DNA of 64,000 bases from NCBI GenBank assembly GCA_040954595.2, contig CM082583.2, positions 9,982,001 through 10,046,000 on the forward strand, written 5' to 3'. The stretch is from Balanoglossus misakiensis (lineage: Eukaryota > Hemichordata). Within the stretch, counting starts at the first letter, position 1, and each line of letters starts with the position of its first letter. Below the pieces are notes generated by a model. That model had not been told where the DNA came from, searched no databases, and saw only the letters and a program-made list of their open reading frames with translations. Below, one piece after another: positions 38,660-49,732 of this stretch. Both the position numbers and the translations under genes were made by a program.

Positions 38660-41600
38660 CACATTATGGCACGGCTGGCTGCTCGAACTCGGGAACTCGC
38701 AGACGTGCCTATTCGTAACTGGCGTTGCGCCACTTCCCGTAAGGGGTGACTTCACGTAAAACTTTCTACTGTTACACGTGTTGTCTCGAGTTGTTCACAA
38801 TCATGTTACAAATCTAGCGTTGTAAGTGTCCTCTAAGGGGCAGATTAATGCTTGCGGAAGATCGGGTGATGTCTTGCCGTATGCCGGCACGTGAGGCACC
38901 TGACCCCACTCAAGACAAGAATCCGCGGCATTTGCGGCGCACTCAAATACGGGCAGTCTACCCACCGGTCAGTCGTACTATTGCCGGCATGTTTTCGCAA
39001 TTCTAACCTCGTTTAGTGTAAACGAACACTGTGAGAAACCACCGCAGTCGCGATTCATGCCGACGAAATCACTACGCTGTTATGAATTGTGAAGTGGTGT
39101 TGTCTTACGCTCTCTGAGTGCGCCATACATATTCTGTGTTTTGACGCGTACTCATATGGCTGACCACACAAGTAAACACAAATATGAAGTCTATTTATAG
39201 AAACACCTGGAAGCGAATGCCCACAAGCACCTCCTTCCGCGGAAAAATTTTCAAAATGTTCTATAGTATTTTACGCCGCAGAATCAACATGTCTGAAATG
39301 TGACCTCCGTCAAAATATTATTGCAATAATCCGCCTTTTAACTGAGAGATTGCCGTCTGCCAGATAAACAACCGTGGCTTTATCACGAAGTTAAAGATTC
39401 GATAAAAACGAGCGCTAAAGATTCGATAAAAACGAGCGCAACTGGCAACGTTCCCAAACACGCACGGCCTGTTAACGGGTTACATCACAGCTGCTATGTT
39501 TTCGACGATCGAGTTCCACGGCGTCGAATATTTTCAAAACAAATGAAGTTAACCAGATCTGGGCGCTACCATGACGAAAACTGTAAAACGGCATGTGTGA
39601 GAGTACGGATTGGTAATACGATACCGAATAAGTATAGAAATGTTTAAAAAGACGACTCATTCAACCATTCGGCGCTAGAAATAGCTAGTGTATTTGTAGC
39701 GCTCTCACGTAACAAGACACATTCTTAAGATATTAGATTTTTTGGCATTTTAGAAACCGCCGCCTTGTAGCTGGTCCGTTGAGTTTCACCTATTTGAAGT
39801 CTTTTGGTCACAGACCTACACTCTCTTGACATGTATAGACAAAGCAAGTTATCAAAATACACACTTGTGGTTTATACACACCACAGCCACTAAACGCCAA
39901 CCACTCTTGGTTCTCAAAACAGATTAGAAAGTTTAACATACCACAACGACAAAGCTCTCACAATATAACCTCGGCCGTGTTTCTTGACACCATCATAAAA
40001 GAAGCGCTTGTTGACGTTTTTTTTCAAAATGTGGGGCTAGTATTTGTGTCGGTGTAAGTGCGACTAAGCTGCCGGTAGTAGGTCTTCATTGATAGCCACT
40101 ATAAACGAGAAGAAAATTGGACGTGAAGTGAATATGCCAAATATGGCGAGCAATTATTTGCTCTGACGTTATAACATGTCCCCGAAGGCACAAAAATTAA
40201 CCAGGCTTGATCTGGTTGCCACTTGATTTGGCTGCGTGTTGGTGTTTACATTTTTGTTTCTCGTCACAGGAGACTCAGATTTATCTAAGTTCGATATTAG
40301 GGGTCAATGTTACACCGCCTTCTCTGAAAGAAGGCGATACAACCGACTTGTTTACGTAATATTTGATAGATAAAACCTTTGCAGCGATGAGTGACATTAA
40401 ACGAATTCGATGTAATTCTGGAAGCGTTCCGTGCGTGGTTTATCTCTTTATTGAACTGACACTGGACATGACGACAGAATTGTTATCTTTTATGGCGCAA
40501 TGAAAATTGACCAGCGTTGGTAGAACTTATCAGGCAATACACTGAAATACGACTTTGTGAAAGTGCAAATCTCAAAAAGTGTATTACCATTATAGATATC
40601 TAACATAAGTCAGAAACAAAATATAATCTCTGATACGAAAATGCTGTAAATGGCATACAGGGCAGCTTTAAATGTTGATATCTTTCCGTTTCTCGCAGCT
40701 GGGCTGTGTTGGGCCCAAGTGTCCAAGGATGGAAGATGTGTCGGTCTCATGACGTCCAACGTCAGTCGTGACGAATGCTGTAGCAGCGGGGCGGTCGGCA
40801 TCGCCTGGTCGAGGCAAGACGTGACGGCCAGCACTCTCTTCAAGTGGACCATCTCCGAACGGGGCGGACCTGGTGACTGCACCCCATGCCACGGTGAGTC
40901 ATCGACAGGTGAGTAGTCAAGTGATGGAACCATGGAAACCACGGCCAAGGTGTCGTAGCGTGCTGCTTCTTTCCTCCACTAGTCAGTTCCTAAAACCACG
41001 TCGACCGCATCTTTCTTCCTTTTTTTATAAAAATGTTTTTTTTTTTACTATCTAAATCGTCACGGTAGTTTTAAACTAAATCTAGATCTTGTCCTCTTAA
41101 TAACTCTTTCACCACCACGGTTTGGCACGGTCCCATCATTTTCAGTGGTAAAATTTTCTCCGTATTTAGTCCCGCACGGGTGAAAGGGTTGAATAAGTAT
41201 GCATGCCGCACAGCCTGTTGTGGGTACTATGTCCATCCACCGACTACTACAACTGTATTTACGTACACTACATGATTTTATTGACAAATACAAAGTGAAT
41301 CTCGCAAGCAGTAATGTTCTAGTAGTGTCCGGAGAAACTGTTCTTTTGTTCATAGCTCTTTGTGTTGTCCTCATCAGCACTTTCTCGTTTTCTTGATTTC
41401 TGTCAGTAGACACTTGCGACGAGGTGGAGTGTGGACCGGGCAAGGAGTGTAAGATCAGCAGCAGGGGAAAGCCACGCTGCGTCTGCTCGCCCAACTGCTC
41501 GCCTCTTTCGCGTCGAGGCGCAGTGTGCGGTAGCGATGGCAACACTTATCAAAACGAGTGTCGCATGAAGAAAGCCAGTTGCAGGCGAGGCATTGATATC

Positions 41601-41668
41601 CAGGTGGCATACAACGGAGTTTGTCAGAGTACGTACACGCATCAGTTTATATAATGATTCGTGGTGTG

Positions 41669-41736
<68 letters not shown>

Positions 41737-43655
41737 CTGAATACTCCAGTTTTTACAACAATTCCTAACGTCACGTGATTTCTATCCGACAGCATCTTCT
41801 TGTGACGATGTCGTTTGCAGCGAGGGAAAGAACTGCGTGGTCGACCAAAACAACACCCCGCACTGCGTTTCGTGTATGTTGGACTGTCCGTCTCCCGGTC
41901 CATTCGACATGGTGTGCGGGGCTAATGGCGTCACGTACGAGAGCCTGTGCCAACTGAGAGTTGCTACTTGTTTGTTGGGTAGGAGCATCGGCGTAGCGTA
42001 CAACGGGGAATGTAAAGGTGAGTCCCAGCTTCTTAGACCGTCTGCCAGACACTCGTTGATGAACTTATTGAAAATTGTTTATCGTTTTAAAGGGAAGGGG
42101 TCGTCGCGCCACGTGGGTGTCCCCCTTGAGGCGAATATGTCCTCCCATACCAGCGCAAACCCCACTGCAGTCGCCACGACTTTTAAACCCGGACAAGCTA
42201 CGCACTGATTTTAATCAAAGCAGAAACTTATCATTCTCCATAGACATCTGACAGTACTGTCTTGTGTTCCCGTTCTGCCAGGTGCCCTGTCGTGCGAAAC
42301 GCTCAGCTGTGTCCGAGGAAAAGAATGTCTAATTTCAGCAGATGGCGGCACGCCAAGGTGCGTGGACTGCCAACTGTACGACTGTGCCGACGACATCCCA
42401 TTCGAAACAGAAGTCTGCGGTACGGACAATCGGACGTACACCAGCTGGTGCGAGATGCGACTGAATGCTTGCCACAGGGGAATAATCATAGAAACACAGT
42501 ATTTTGGAAAATGTCAGGGTAAGTGAACGATTCTTCAATCTGAAGGCTTTCACTGGCGGGTCTCGTTTGAACGTGGACGAAGAGCCAAGGCTAATTTTGA
42601 CGGCCTTTTGAGAATAATTCGTTGCACTGATTAACGCCACGTATAACACGCATCTGTTACGATAGTTTAAAGAAAATGTAGACTATATATACTTGTTTTA
42701 ACTATTTTTAGGTAAATTCAAACCAGTCTCTCGAAAACACACATGCTGATAACGGAATGGCCAAAAAAACATAAAACCATTCGGTAAGAACATGCATGCG
42801 TGCATGGCTAATTTTTGTGCACGATTTAAGCTCACAGAATGATAAGAAAGCTCAGCCAGCAGCATGCTATACCTGACCCCCTCCCCCCCCTCTCTCTCTC
42901 TCTTCTTTTGTGGACAGAGTTGCAACACCATTAGTGACCGATGGGAACCATCTGTCACGCGTGCACGGTGACCGTCGGATGGGGCGGCAGACTGTCACTA
43001 AAATCATCGCCTGTTTCACCTTCACTCGCGATCGGCGCGCTCTGCATCGTGTTAGTTTTACAAATGTCCATGCTAGACAATTCAGGCGAACGTCAAGAGT
43101 GAAGGACATCCGAAAATTACATAGAAAAACGCGTTTTGCATGCACGTTGCCTTGTGCCTGCTTAAACGTCATTTTACAAATAATGATGGTTGTCGCGTAA
43201 AATGTTCAACAAAAACTCAACTAATACAGTAAAGTTAGTCGCTTGTTGCCATGTATGTGCTTACAGATCACTACATGGGGCGAACTGATGGCATCCGTAA
43301 ACGCTAACGCCATACATGCATGCATAGGAAAATATCATTCACAAGCGAGTGTGGGTAATACTTCGTTATGTGTAACTGTTCGAATTTTGTGTAACTTTTA
43401 TGATCAGGTGGCGACAACGAACACGTGTCACTGCCCAACGACACGCAAGAGGCAAAATCAACGGAGCTCAACTCTGGGGAAGGCGTGATAGAGGAAGGTG
43501 CTGTTGACTGGCCGGGCAACAGTGGGTTTAGCGAATACGAGGAAGAAGACTGGCCATTCGGCAAGGTGTTTGAGAGTGAATACATTGAGACACTACCTGA
43601 CAAAATGGTGTACACGTCGCTCGAGGAACTCGAACAATTAATTCGGAACTCGTAA
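33155..43655 (+). CDS. FST: Follistatin
   Basis: Secreted antagonist that binds activins and some BMPs outside the cell. Exons: 33155-33260, 40699-40893, 41407-41628, 41793-42017, 42282-42518, 43408-43655; 410 residues, all internal borders in phase 1. Exon 1 encodes a signal peptide (CCLAMLLVIIAANC). A second in-frame ATG at 33182 would shorten it by nine residues and puts the charge next to the hydrophobic core. Exon 2 is the TB-like N-terminal domain (residues 36-100, NGRC/ECC/LFKW-type motifs, here DGRCVG, DECCSS, LFKWTI). Exons 3-5 are three follistatin/Kazal domains (about 101-174, 175-249, 250-328), with CGSDGNTYQNEC, CGANGVTYESLC and CGTDNRTYTSWC. Exon 6 is an acidic tail. Vertebrate FST has the same six-exon plan and a tail exon used for isoforms. 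The heparin-binding stretch of FSD1 is less basic here (KECKISSRGKPR). Intron 1 is 7.4 kb and intron 5 is 889 bp. Confidence 0.96.
38627..38656. repeat. (AG)n microsatellite
   Basis: Pure AG run within a longer purine-rich tract in the first intron of the follistatin gene. Confidence 0.95.
39392..39439. repeat. Tandem duplication, two 24-bp copies
   Basis: The unit starting TAAAGATTCGATAAAAACG occurs twice head to tail (39392-39415, 39416-39439) with no mismatch, in follistatin intron 1. Confidence 0.95.
41100..41192. mobile_element. 93-bp MITE copy in follistatin intron 2
   Basis: The ends, ATAACTCTTTCACC and GGGTGAAAGGGTTGA, are a diverged inverted pair of the TTAACCCTTTCACC termini seen at 48921-49013. 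The length is the same, 93 bp. The internal sequence has diverged strongly, so this is an old copy or a related subfamily. Confidence 0.6.
41669..41734. repeat. (GAT)n microsatellite
   Basis: About 22 uninterrupted GAT/ATG triplets in follistatin intron 3 (41629-41792). The poly-Met and poly-Ile peptides predicted across it are artefacts. Confidence 0.98.
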
Positions 43656-45541
43656 CAAAAACATTTTTTTGATTCGAAAGCAAAAACATTCTGCCGAAAT
43701 GTTGATACTGTGTATAATTTGCTTGTAATATAATGATAAGTGTTTAATTTGTGTGTGTGTGTTTGGCATCGATGTATCTTTCATACGAAATCCGATGCTA
43801 GCATAGTTCGTGTTCGTGGTGATGAAGTTTATTGTTGCTAACAAGTTGTATGACAATTTGAAGCCGTAGAAAACGCGGTCCGGGCAGTACCATAGACCCG
43901 GTCTCGGCTAAAGATGACCGTACTCTTAGCCAAAGTCGATTATCACGAAAGGGGGCGCACTCCAGCCAGCCCACACTACCTCGAAACTCGCTATATTGAC
44001 TATTTTTTAGAATTACATATATGTTATTTTCATATTTTTGTACGCATTTTGTATAATGTCATCTTCATATTTTATTATTTATGAGCGAGCAAGATTTCTT
44101 CACTATTTATAAATGCATGTAACAGTCTTTTCCACGCAAGAGTAAATTTGGTTTTTATTGTGGAAAAACTTTACAAGCGCGGATATGGGCGGGCCTTTCT
44201 GAACATGGTGCGCGGTTTCGTGGAGATTGGTATGCCACGCAGTGCCAAAAACTCAATAAACATTTCCTAAGTGACAGGAAATTTCCAGATAAAGTTTATC
44301 AGTTGTGGCCACGATTTCGATCCCGCTGAAGACATCTTAACAAGAAAATTGGCACTTTGCCTATCTCCCCAAAGGAACACCACTCGTTTTCGTTGGGTGG
44401 GTTTGTTTATCAGTTCATGTAGAAGAGCCGGGTTCTACTGCTTAGCTCTCGATTCGTTCTCATGTATGTATGGTATACTTCCTTGCTATGGTCATTAATT
44501 TATGAGACAAGCAGGCATATTGAAGTTGCTAATTTTTTTTACTAACTGTTTGTCTTTCAAAACATATTATAAATATTTATATACAAAACGAAGATACATG
44601 TTTTCCTACTTTTTATAAAAGTGATAAGTACTGATGCTTATTAAAAATAAAAAAAGTTTCAACTATTCATGAGATTTTGTGTGATTTGATTGTGTCATCG
44701 TAGATCATGCACTTTTATTTACTAATATTTTCCATCATATATATTTGAAATATGCACGTAAAGTGTTCTCATTAAGGAATCAGACCAACAAATAAATCTT
44801 CCTTTGAAAACTTTCACGGGACCAACACAGCTGGGACTGGTTTACAGACATGGGACTAGTCTACAAACAGCGCCACCTAGAAATACAACATTGTCTTCCT
44901 TTGTCTTCACGTGTGACATGCATCTGGGACATCTCGCCGACCGTGAAAATCCATTGATAAATGGTGGCCTCTTGGTAATTGTTGAGTGTTGTTTGACACC
45001 TTTATATGAAGGTCATTCGTAACTTGGACATGACATCTTCATTTAAAGGTCGGTCACATTTTTCACCACGGTGTACTTTGCATGCCAACTCCATTGGCAT
45101 CGCGAAACCAATCTTGCCTCTCGTAGCGTGCACTTTGGCCAAAAGTGCTCGGTAAATCGCGGTGCCATGACGCTCCATAAGTATGTCTCCTGTTAGGGAA
45201 CGCTTATACGAGAGAACGGCTGTTCGTGACGGGGATCGGTGGCGAAGGTTAGCAGTGGGGTTAGGTATAGGGTTAGGGTAGGACTGTATTTAAAATGACC
45301 AAGTGAAAGTGATTTAGTTTTGTTTAGGTATAACCTACGCTTACGCTAACCCTAATGCTGACCCCGGCCATAGTCCAAGGCCACTCGCCTTGCAGTAACT
45401 ATCAGTACCCTCATGCATATGCGCGTTCAGTGCCAGGAGGTTGGCTGCTAGATCCTTTGCCTATTGGACAGTCACATATTTATGCAAATCATCACGTCAT
45501 GTTTGCTTTACTTGGCTTCGTTACGTTTGTCCTCATCAGCC
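43656..45541. other. Intergenic interval, follistatin to deiodinase
   Basis: It holds the likely follistatin 3' UTR up to about 44280. A short stretch at 45255-45360 has GGGTTAGGG on the left and CTAACCCT on the right as an imperfect inverted pair. The deiodinase promoter is presumably in the last few hundred bases. No further gene is seen. Confidence 0.55.
44255..44260 (+). promoter_or_regulatory. Polyadenylation signal, follistatin gene
   Basis: AATAAA about 600 bp after the follistatin stop codon, the first canonical signal downstream on this strand. Confidence 0.6.
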
Positions 45542-46865
45542 ATGGCTGCTAAGGGCGATTTTCTCCAAGACAGGGCCTTAACTTTGAAGATAACCAAACG
45601 CCTAGCCGAGGTGATGGACAGTGAAGACTTTCAGAGACAGCACCTCGATGCAGTTGACCCGACCAAAGGAGATATCGCGAAGTTACGAGAAAGGGTGCGA
45701 CAACTGCACGGCAGAGTTTTTCAGGGCATCCTTGATGAATTCAATGCCGTCTACAACGGAGAGCACATAAACGCAGTGCATAAGTACATTCTCCGCGCGT
45801 ATGCCGATGACCATGAGGTGAGTTGGTCGCGTAATAATTTCATTGGAGCTATAAATAGAGACAATCGGCCGGGGGGGAGGGGGTAACAGCCCCAATCATG
45901 AGCCACCTTCTTTCGAAGCGGATAGTTTCTAATTTCACAATTTATTGCGCTTGTCTTTCAGATTCAAACAGTACTCGCTAAGACTGTCGTTAAAGAGAAT
46001 GCCACCGATAAAGCCATCGAACTGGGAATACCCGTTCCGGAAATTTCTCTGGTGGACGTGGAAACACGACAAGATATTCCCCTGCTGAGTCTCAGCACAT
46101 CTGTGGGCAAACCACTGGCTTTCATAGCATCTTCGTTATCCTGACCTCCGCTGAGGGTAAGAGGCACTTTCCAGTCATGAAAGGAGTCGGTTTTTGTGCG
46201 TAACCAGGTGCTACCTTCGACCGCCTATATATAAGCACAGACATGTCCATTTGATGTGTTTATAACTCTGGTTGTTTTACCATCTTTCTCCTCCAGGCCA
46301 TTGTTCACAGTGGCTCGCTGAAGAAACTTTATGAAGACTACAAGGACAAAGTGGACATCTGTATGGTTTATATGCGGGAAGCTCACGCCAAAGGTTCAAA
46401 TCGGGAGAGAGGTCCTCACTACAGTATGATTACTCAACATCAGAATTTGGAAGATAGAAGCAACGCAGCAAAGTAGGTTGCTAGGGGAACGGTTTTTATT
46501 CTACGTACTGAGCACACTGACTCCCCATATAAAATATATTCGCTGAGATCGAAAGGTTGTTCATCTTCCACTTTAAAAACTGAGCAAGAATACTATAATT
46601 CTTTTCTCTGCGCAGGATGCTGATTGAAATGGACCCCGAGTACGAAACCTTCACGAGTGACATCCGAGACACCGGCAAAGTGCGCATGGTGCTGGACAAC
46701 ATGGGTAATGGTTTCCATGTCAGTTTCGCTGCCTTGCCGGACAGGGTTGTCGTGATTGAAGACAAGAAACTGGCGTTCCTTGGCGCTCGCATCGACGAGC
46801 AAACCGGGCTGATGACAGACGAGCTCCGCTGTTGGCTTGAAGAGCGATTTCCTATCAAGGATTAG
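45542..46865 (+). CDS. Iodothyronine deiodinase family selenoprotein (in-frame TGA = Sec)
   Basis: Thioredoxin-fold reductive deiodinase family; removes iodine from thyroid-hormone-like iodothyronines in known members. Exons: 45542-45817, 45962-46156, 46297-46472, 46616-46865; 298 residues. The TGA at 46142-46144 (residue 153) is not a stop. It sits in SSLSUPPLR, at the place of the family's catalytic selenocysteine (SCTUPPF in vertebrate enzymes). The frame continues through two more introns with family motifs: KKLYEDYKDKVDICMVYMREAHA (family VYIxEAH) and FAALPDRVVVIEDKKLAFLG near the end. The start at 45542 has a strong context (gccATGG). An in-frame ATG at 45482 would add a moderately hydrophobic 20-residue leader, a possible membrane anchor. 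Without it the protein has no clear membrane segment, unlike vertebrate deiodinases. Naive translation ends at TGA and would call it truncated. Substrate is not provable from sequence. Confidence 0.93.
46142..46144 (+). other. Selenocysteine codon TGA
   Basis: In-frame TGA in exon 2, twelve bases before the GT donor at 46157. It is followed by Pro-Pro, as in deiodinase active sites. The downstream sequence stays open and homologous for 145 residues, so a nonsense mutation is unlikely. Confidence 0.9.
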
Positions 46866-46982
46866 GAATGGGGTATAAAATAGTGTAGGGTTTTAAAACA
46901 TGGGGTCAATTCCTTAAAAATAAATTTTAAACTGGATATAGAAGTTGCAATATTTATACACACGCTTGATGTGGACATGATT

Positions 46983-47047
46983 GGCAATATGATGACGTTT
47001 GCATGTAAATGCGTGTGCCATGCATGACTGAGTGTTGAAACATTGCC
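46983..47047 (+). promoter_or_regulatory. Weak SECIS candidate in the deiodinase 3' UTR
   Basis: A selenocysteine gene needs a SECIS element in its 3' UTR. This segment offers GGCAAT/ATTGCC as a basal helix (46983-46988 with 47042-47047), overlapping ATGA motifs at 46989-46995, TGCATG/CATGCA as an upper helix, AA at its loop and a GA on the 3' side. The internal loop is asymmetric, so it does not fit the canonical quartet well. It is simply the best region I found before the polyadenylation signal. Confidence 0.3.
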
Positions 47048-47405
47048 ACCTGTCCGACCATCATTATTGGAACGATTAGAACTATTTTAGGACAATATTG
47101 TATGTTAGGATGACTTGGCAGTCTGTATATACTCAGTAGACAATGTAGTACACGTACTATACGTACCCGTTGTTTTCCAAGTTATCTTAATGGTTGAATT
47201 ACATTCTATATTCTCCCATTGTGCAACGAATACTACTCATTTTGTTAAAATTTGAATCGTATGCAATTATCCCAAAATATTTTCAATCATGAGTGTAAGA
47301 AAATCGTGCATTTGGTGTCAGTGAGCAAATTTTGTACAATGGAATGTATTCATAATTGTTGTTGTCTAATGATGCTAATACCAGCTAGTCAAATATAAAG
47401 TGTAC

Positions 47406-47411
47406 AATAAA
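47406..47411 (+). promoter_or_regulatory. Polyadenylation signal, deiodinase gene
   Basis: AATAAA 541 bp after the deiodinase stop. An earlier AATAAA at 46919-46924 would give a 3' UTR too short to hold a SECIS element, so the later site is preferred. Confidence 0.6.
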
Positions 47412-47730
47412 GTGCGTGTAGACAAAAAACACTTTCAGTGTTTGAATTTAGGCAACGGTGCAGGGAACACTCTCGCTGAACACGTAGTCAAGAGAAGATA
47501 TACATTCTCGGCAAACTACAAAGTGCGGGCCTAGGTTTTGACCGGGGTTTGATTATGGCATGCACCCCGGAGTCCCATCTTCTCCCGCCAAGGTCTTGCT
47601 CTCCGAAAAGTAGCAGGGAGACCGTCGTCGAGCCAACGACCAGTACCTTGACGACGATGCCTCAGTGGTTAGGCCCAACCTAAGAAAGCGCCCTCAACGT
47701 TGACACGAAATTGAACTCCAAAGATCCAAG

Positions 47731-49206
47731 ATGGCCTCTCAGCTTTCAGCTTCTGTCCGAAGTTGTTCCAGTCTTTTACGTTCTGTTAACCCATGCAGGT
47801 AAGTGCAGATTATCTGTTGAGATGTAATTATCGAATATGGCCTGTTTGTTTCTTACATGGGGAAATATAATGATAATCAATGCAATATTTAAGTAAAACT
47901 GCACGGTAATAATATGACAACCCGTGGCCTCGACCACAGGCACAGCCTGACACAGGCTAGGCACTCGTACGTTGACCCATGTATGTAGTGTAGTGTACCA
48001 GATTATCTCAAGATTTCGATGATATAGAACTCTCTAACATATATTTTGTTATTCCAAATAGGACACTATTTGTTTCAAGTGCACGCTGTGTGGAAGAAAA
48101 TGTCGAAGCTAAGGCATTAGAAGAGGTGAAGGACACCGTACCAGTAAGTACATTTGCCTTTTCCCTACAGACCGGTCTGCTTGGGCAACCGACCATTTCC
48201 AATGTTTCTGAATATGACTCATATTTTTTTAAAGGTCGACATGACTCCAGTGTCTGTGATATCTGGCATTCCAGAGGAACACATCAAAACCAGAACAGCC
48301 AGGATTTTTGTGCCAGCCATGAACGCTATGCAGTCGGGCAGCAACAACACACACAAGTGGGCCATTGAGTTTGAAACCAGAGAGAGATGGGAAAACCCCC
48401 TGATGGGATGGTCATCAACGTAAGTTTGCTGAGAGCGGGTCATGTCGGGTCAGGTCATGTCATCTTGCTAAACAGTGTTTCACCTTGGAAAACTTCTGCC
48501 AGGATTGTGCAGTAATTTTACGGGGTCCCCTTCCAAAGCTGTTAATGTTAGTGGATAGCAGCAAGGCTACCAGAGCTCCCAAACTATTCATATAAGTGCT
48601 GGTGGTCTAAAAGTCTAAGCAAAAACATCACCAACTTTTTTTTGCTTATGAAATAGTGAATAGGTGATGTTGGGTTGAAAGAGTGTTTTCCTGGAAAAAG
48701 TGAAATTCAGCATTGGCAATAATAGACGTACATACTTTCCAACAGGAGTAAAGAAAAGCCCATGTTCTTGCTGTGCTTAAAACTTGCTCATTTTATCTTT
48801 TCTCCGTTCCTTTCCTCTAGAGCTGACCCTCTATCAAATACTACGGTAAAATTTAACACCAAAGAAGCCGCCATCCGCTTTGCTGAAAAACATGGTAAGG
48901 AATGTAAACTAGAACATATATTAACCCTTTCACCCCCAGTTCCCTCTTTAGAGGTCCAACCTTACCATAGAAAACAATGGGTTTGGACTGAACCATGGTG
49001 GTGCAAGGGTTAAATTTCTTGTATGATTGTCATGTCATTTGACTTTGTGTCAGTCAAAATGTGTGCAATAGTGTGACAAAGATGTATATTGTGTTCCCAC
49101 AGGGTGGAGGTATGAAGTGGTGGAAAAACAAACACCTAAACCGAGAGCAAAGTCATACGGAGCGAACTTCTCCTGGGACAAGAGAACAAGAACCCCATCC
49201 AAATAA
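47731..49206 (+). CDS. NDUFS4: NADH dehydrogenase [ubiquinone] iron-sulfur protein 4, mitochondrial (complex I 18-kDa subunit)
   Basis: Accessory subunit of the complex I N-module in the mitochondrial matrix, needed for assembly and stability. Exons: 47731-47798, 48062-48143, 48235-48419, 48821-48894, 49103-49206; 170 residues against about 175 in human. The first ~35 residues are rich in Ser, Arg and Leu without acids ([19 protein letters not shown]), a matrix targeting peptide. The mature part has the family signatures [39 protein letters not shown] and [13 protein letters not shown]. It ends RTRTPSK, next to the Ser that is phosphorylated by PKA in mammals (RTRVSTK). A 93-bp transposon copy sits in the last intron. 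The gene is single-stranded head-to-tail with the deiodinase and convergent with ARL15. Confidence 0.97.
48921..49013. mobile_element. 93-bp MITE in the last NDUFS4 intron
   Basis: Inverted ends TTAACCCTTTCACC and GGTGCAAGGGTTAA (one mismatch in 14). The terminal TTAA on each side may be the target duplication, as in piggyBac-like elements. A reverse-oriented relative lies at about 62874-63152, interrupted by another MITE, so this copy is the empty-site version. No coding capacity. Confidence 0.85.
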
Positions 49207-49550
49207 TCTGTTAAATAGAAAAATAGTTAGAGACTTTGAATGTGTTTGGTAAAATTCTGTATTTCATGTGACCAGTGTTACAATTAGTGAGTGGTTTTTG
49301 TTTGCTTTTGGACAGTTGAAGTCTTCTGCGGCTTGTTATAAGCTTTTAGAAGACTCCCTGTGTTGTGACATCATTGCACATGCACTCCTTGTGTGCTCTG
49401 GGATTGGTAGACAGAAGCTGTCATGGCCATCCGTAGAATTCAGTTCATCCTGAATTTCATAGAATCCCTAGCTGTAGAGCATGGCACAAGGCAAATCTTG
49501 GGGAATGGTCTTACCATTACTACACCTGGATTGTGCTAATCTTACTTGTA

Positions 49551-49556
49551 AATAAA
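49551..49556 (+). promoter_or_regulatory. Polyadenylation signal, NDUFS4
   Basis: AATAAA in TTGTAAATAAAGTG, 345 bp past the stop codon of NDUFS4. A reverse-strand signal for ARL15 lies only about 180 bp further on. Confidence 0.7.
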
Positions 49557-49732
49557 GTGATTATCAAGCTTGGAAATAACTGGGACATACTTATTGGCAG
49601 TTAGACTTGAGACTTTCATCATCATGTGGGCAGCCTGATGTAGGAATGCTAATGTACCAAGACGTGAAGTCAGTGTGCAGAAATAACTAGCAAGGAGATA
49701 TCTGAGCGAGTACAGTATTTAATTTATTCAGC

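Larger units (their letters stand above)
33261..40698 (+). other. Large first intron of the follistatin gene
   Basis: 7.4 kb without a recognised gene on either strand. It contains a purine-rich low-complexity tract (about 38500-38660), a (AG)n run at 38627-38656, and two tandem 24-bp copies at 39392-39439. Open frames here, up to 154 codons, show no homology that I recognise. Confidence 0.7.

Noticed and set aside
41403-41903. A reverse-strand 166-codon frame with poly-Ile
   Set aside because: It runs through the (GAT)n repeat and is the shadow of follistatin exons 3 and 4.
45464-45886. A deiodinase start at 45464
   Set aside because: The codon there is TTG, not ATG. The first in-frame ATGs are 45482 and 45542.
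46142-46144. Reading the deiodinase TGA as a nonsense mutation (pseudogene)
   Set aside because: It aligns with the catalytic Sec, and the frame, splice sites and conserved motifs are intact on both sides.
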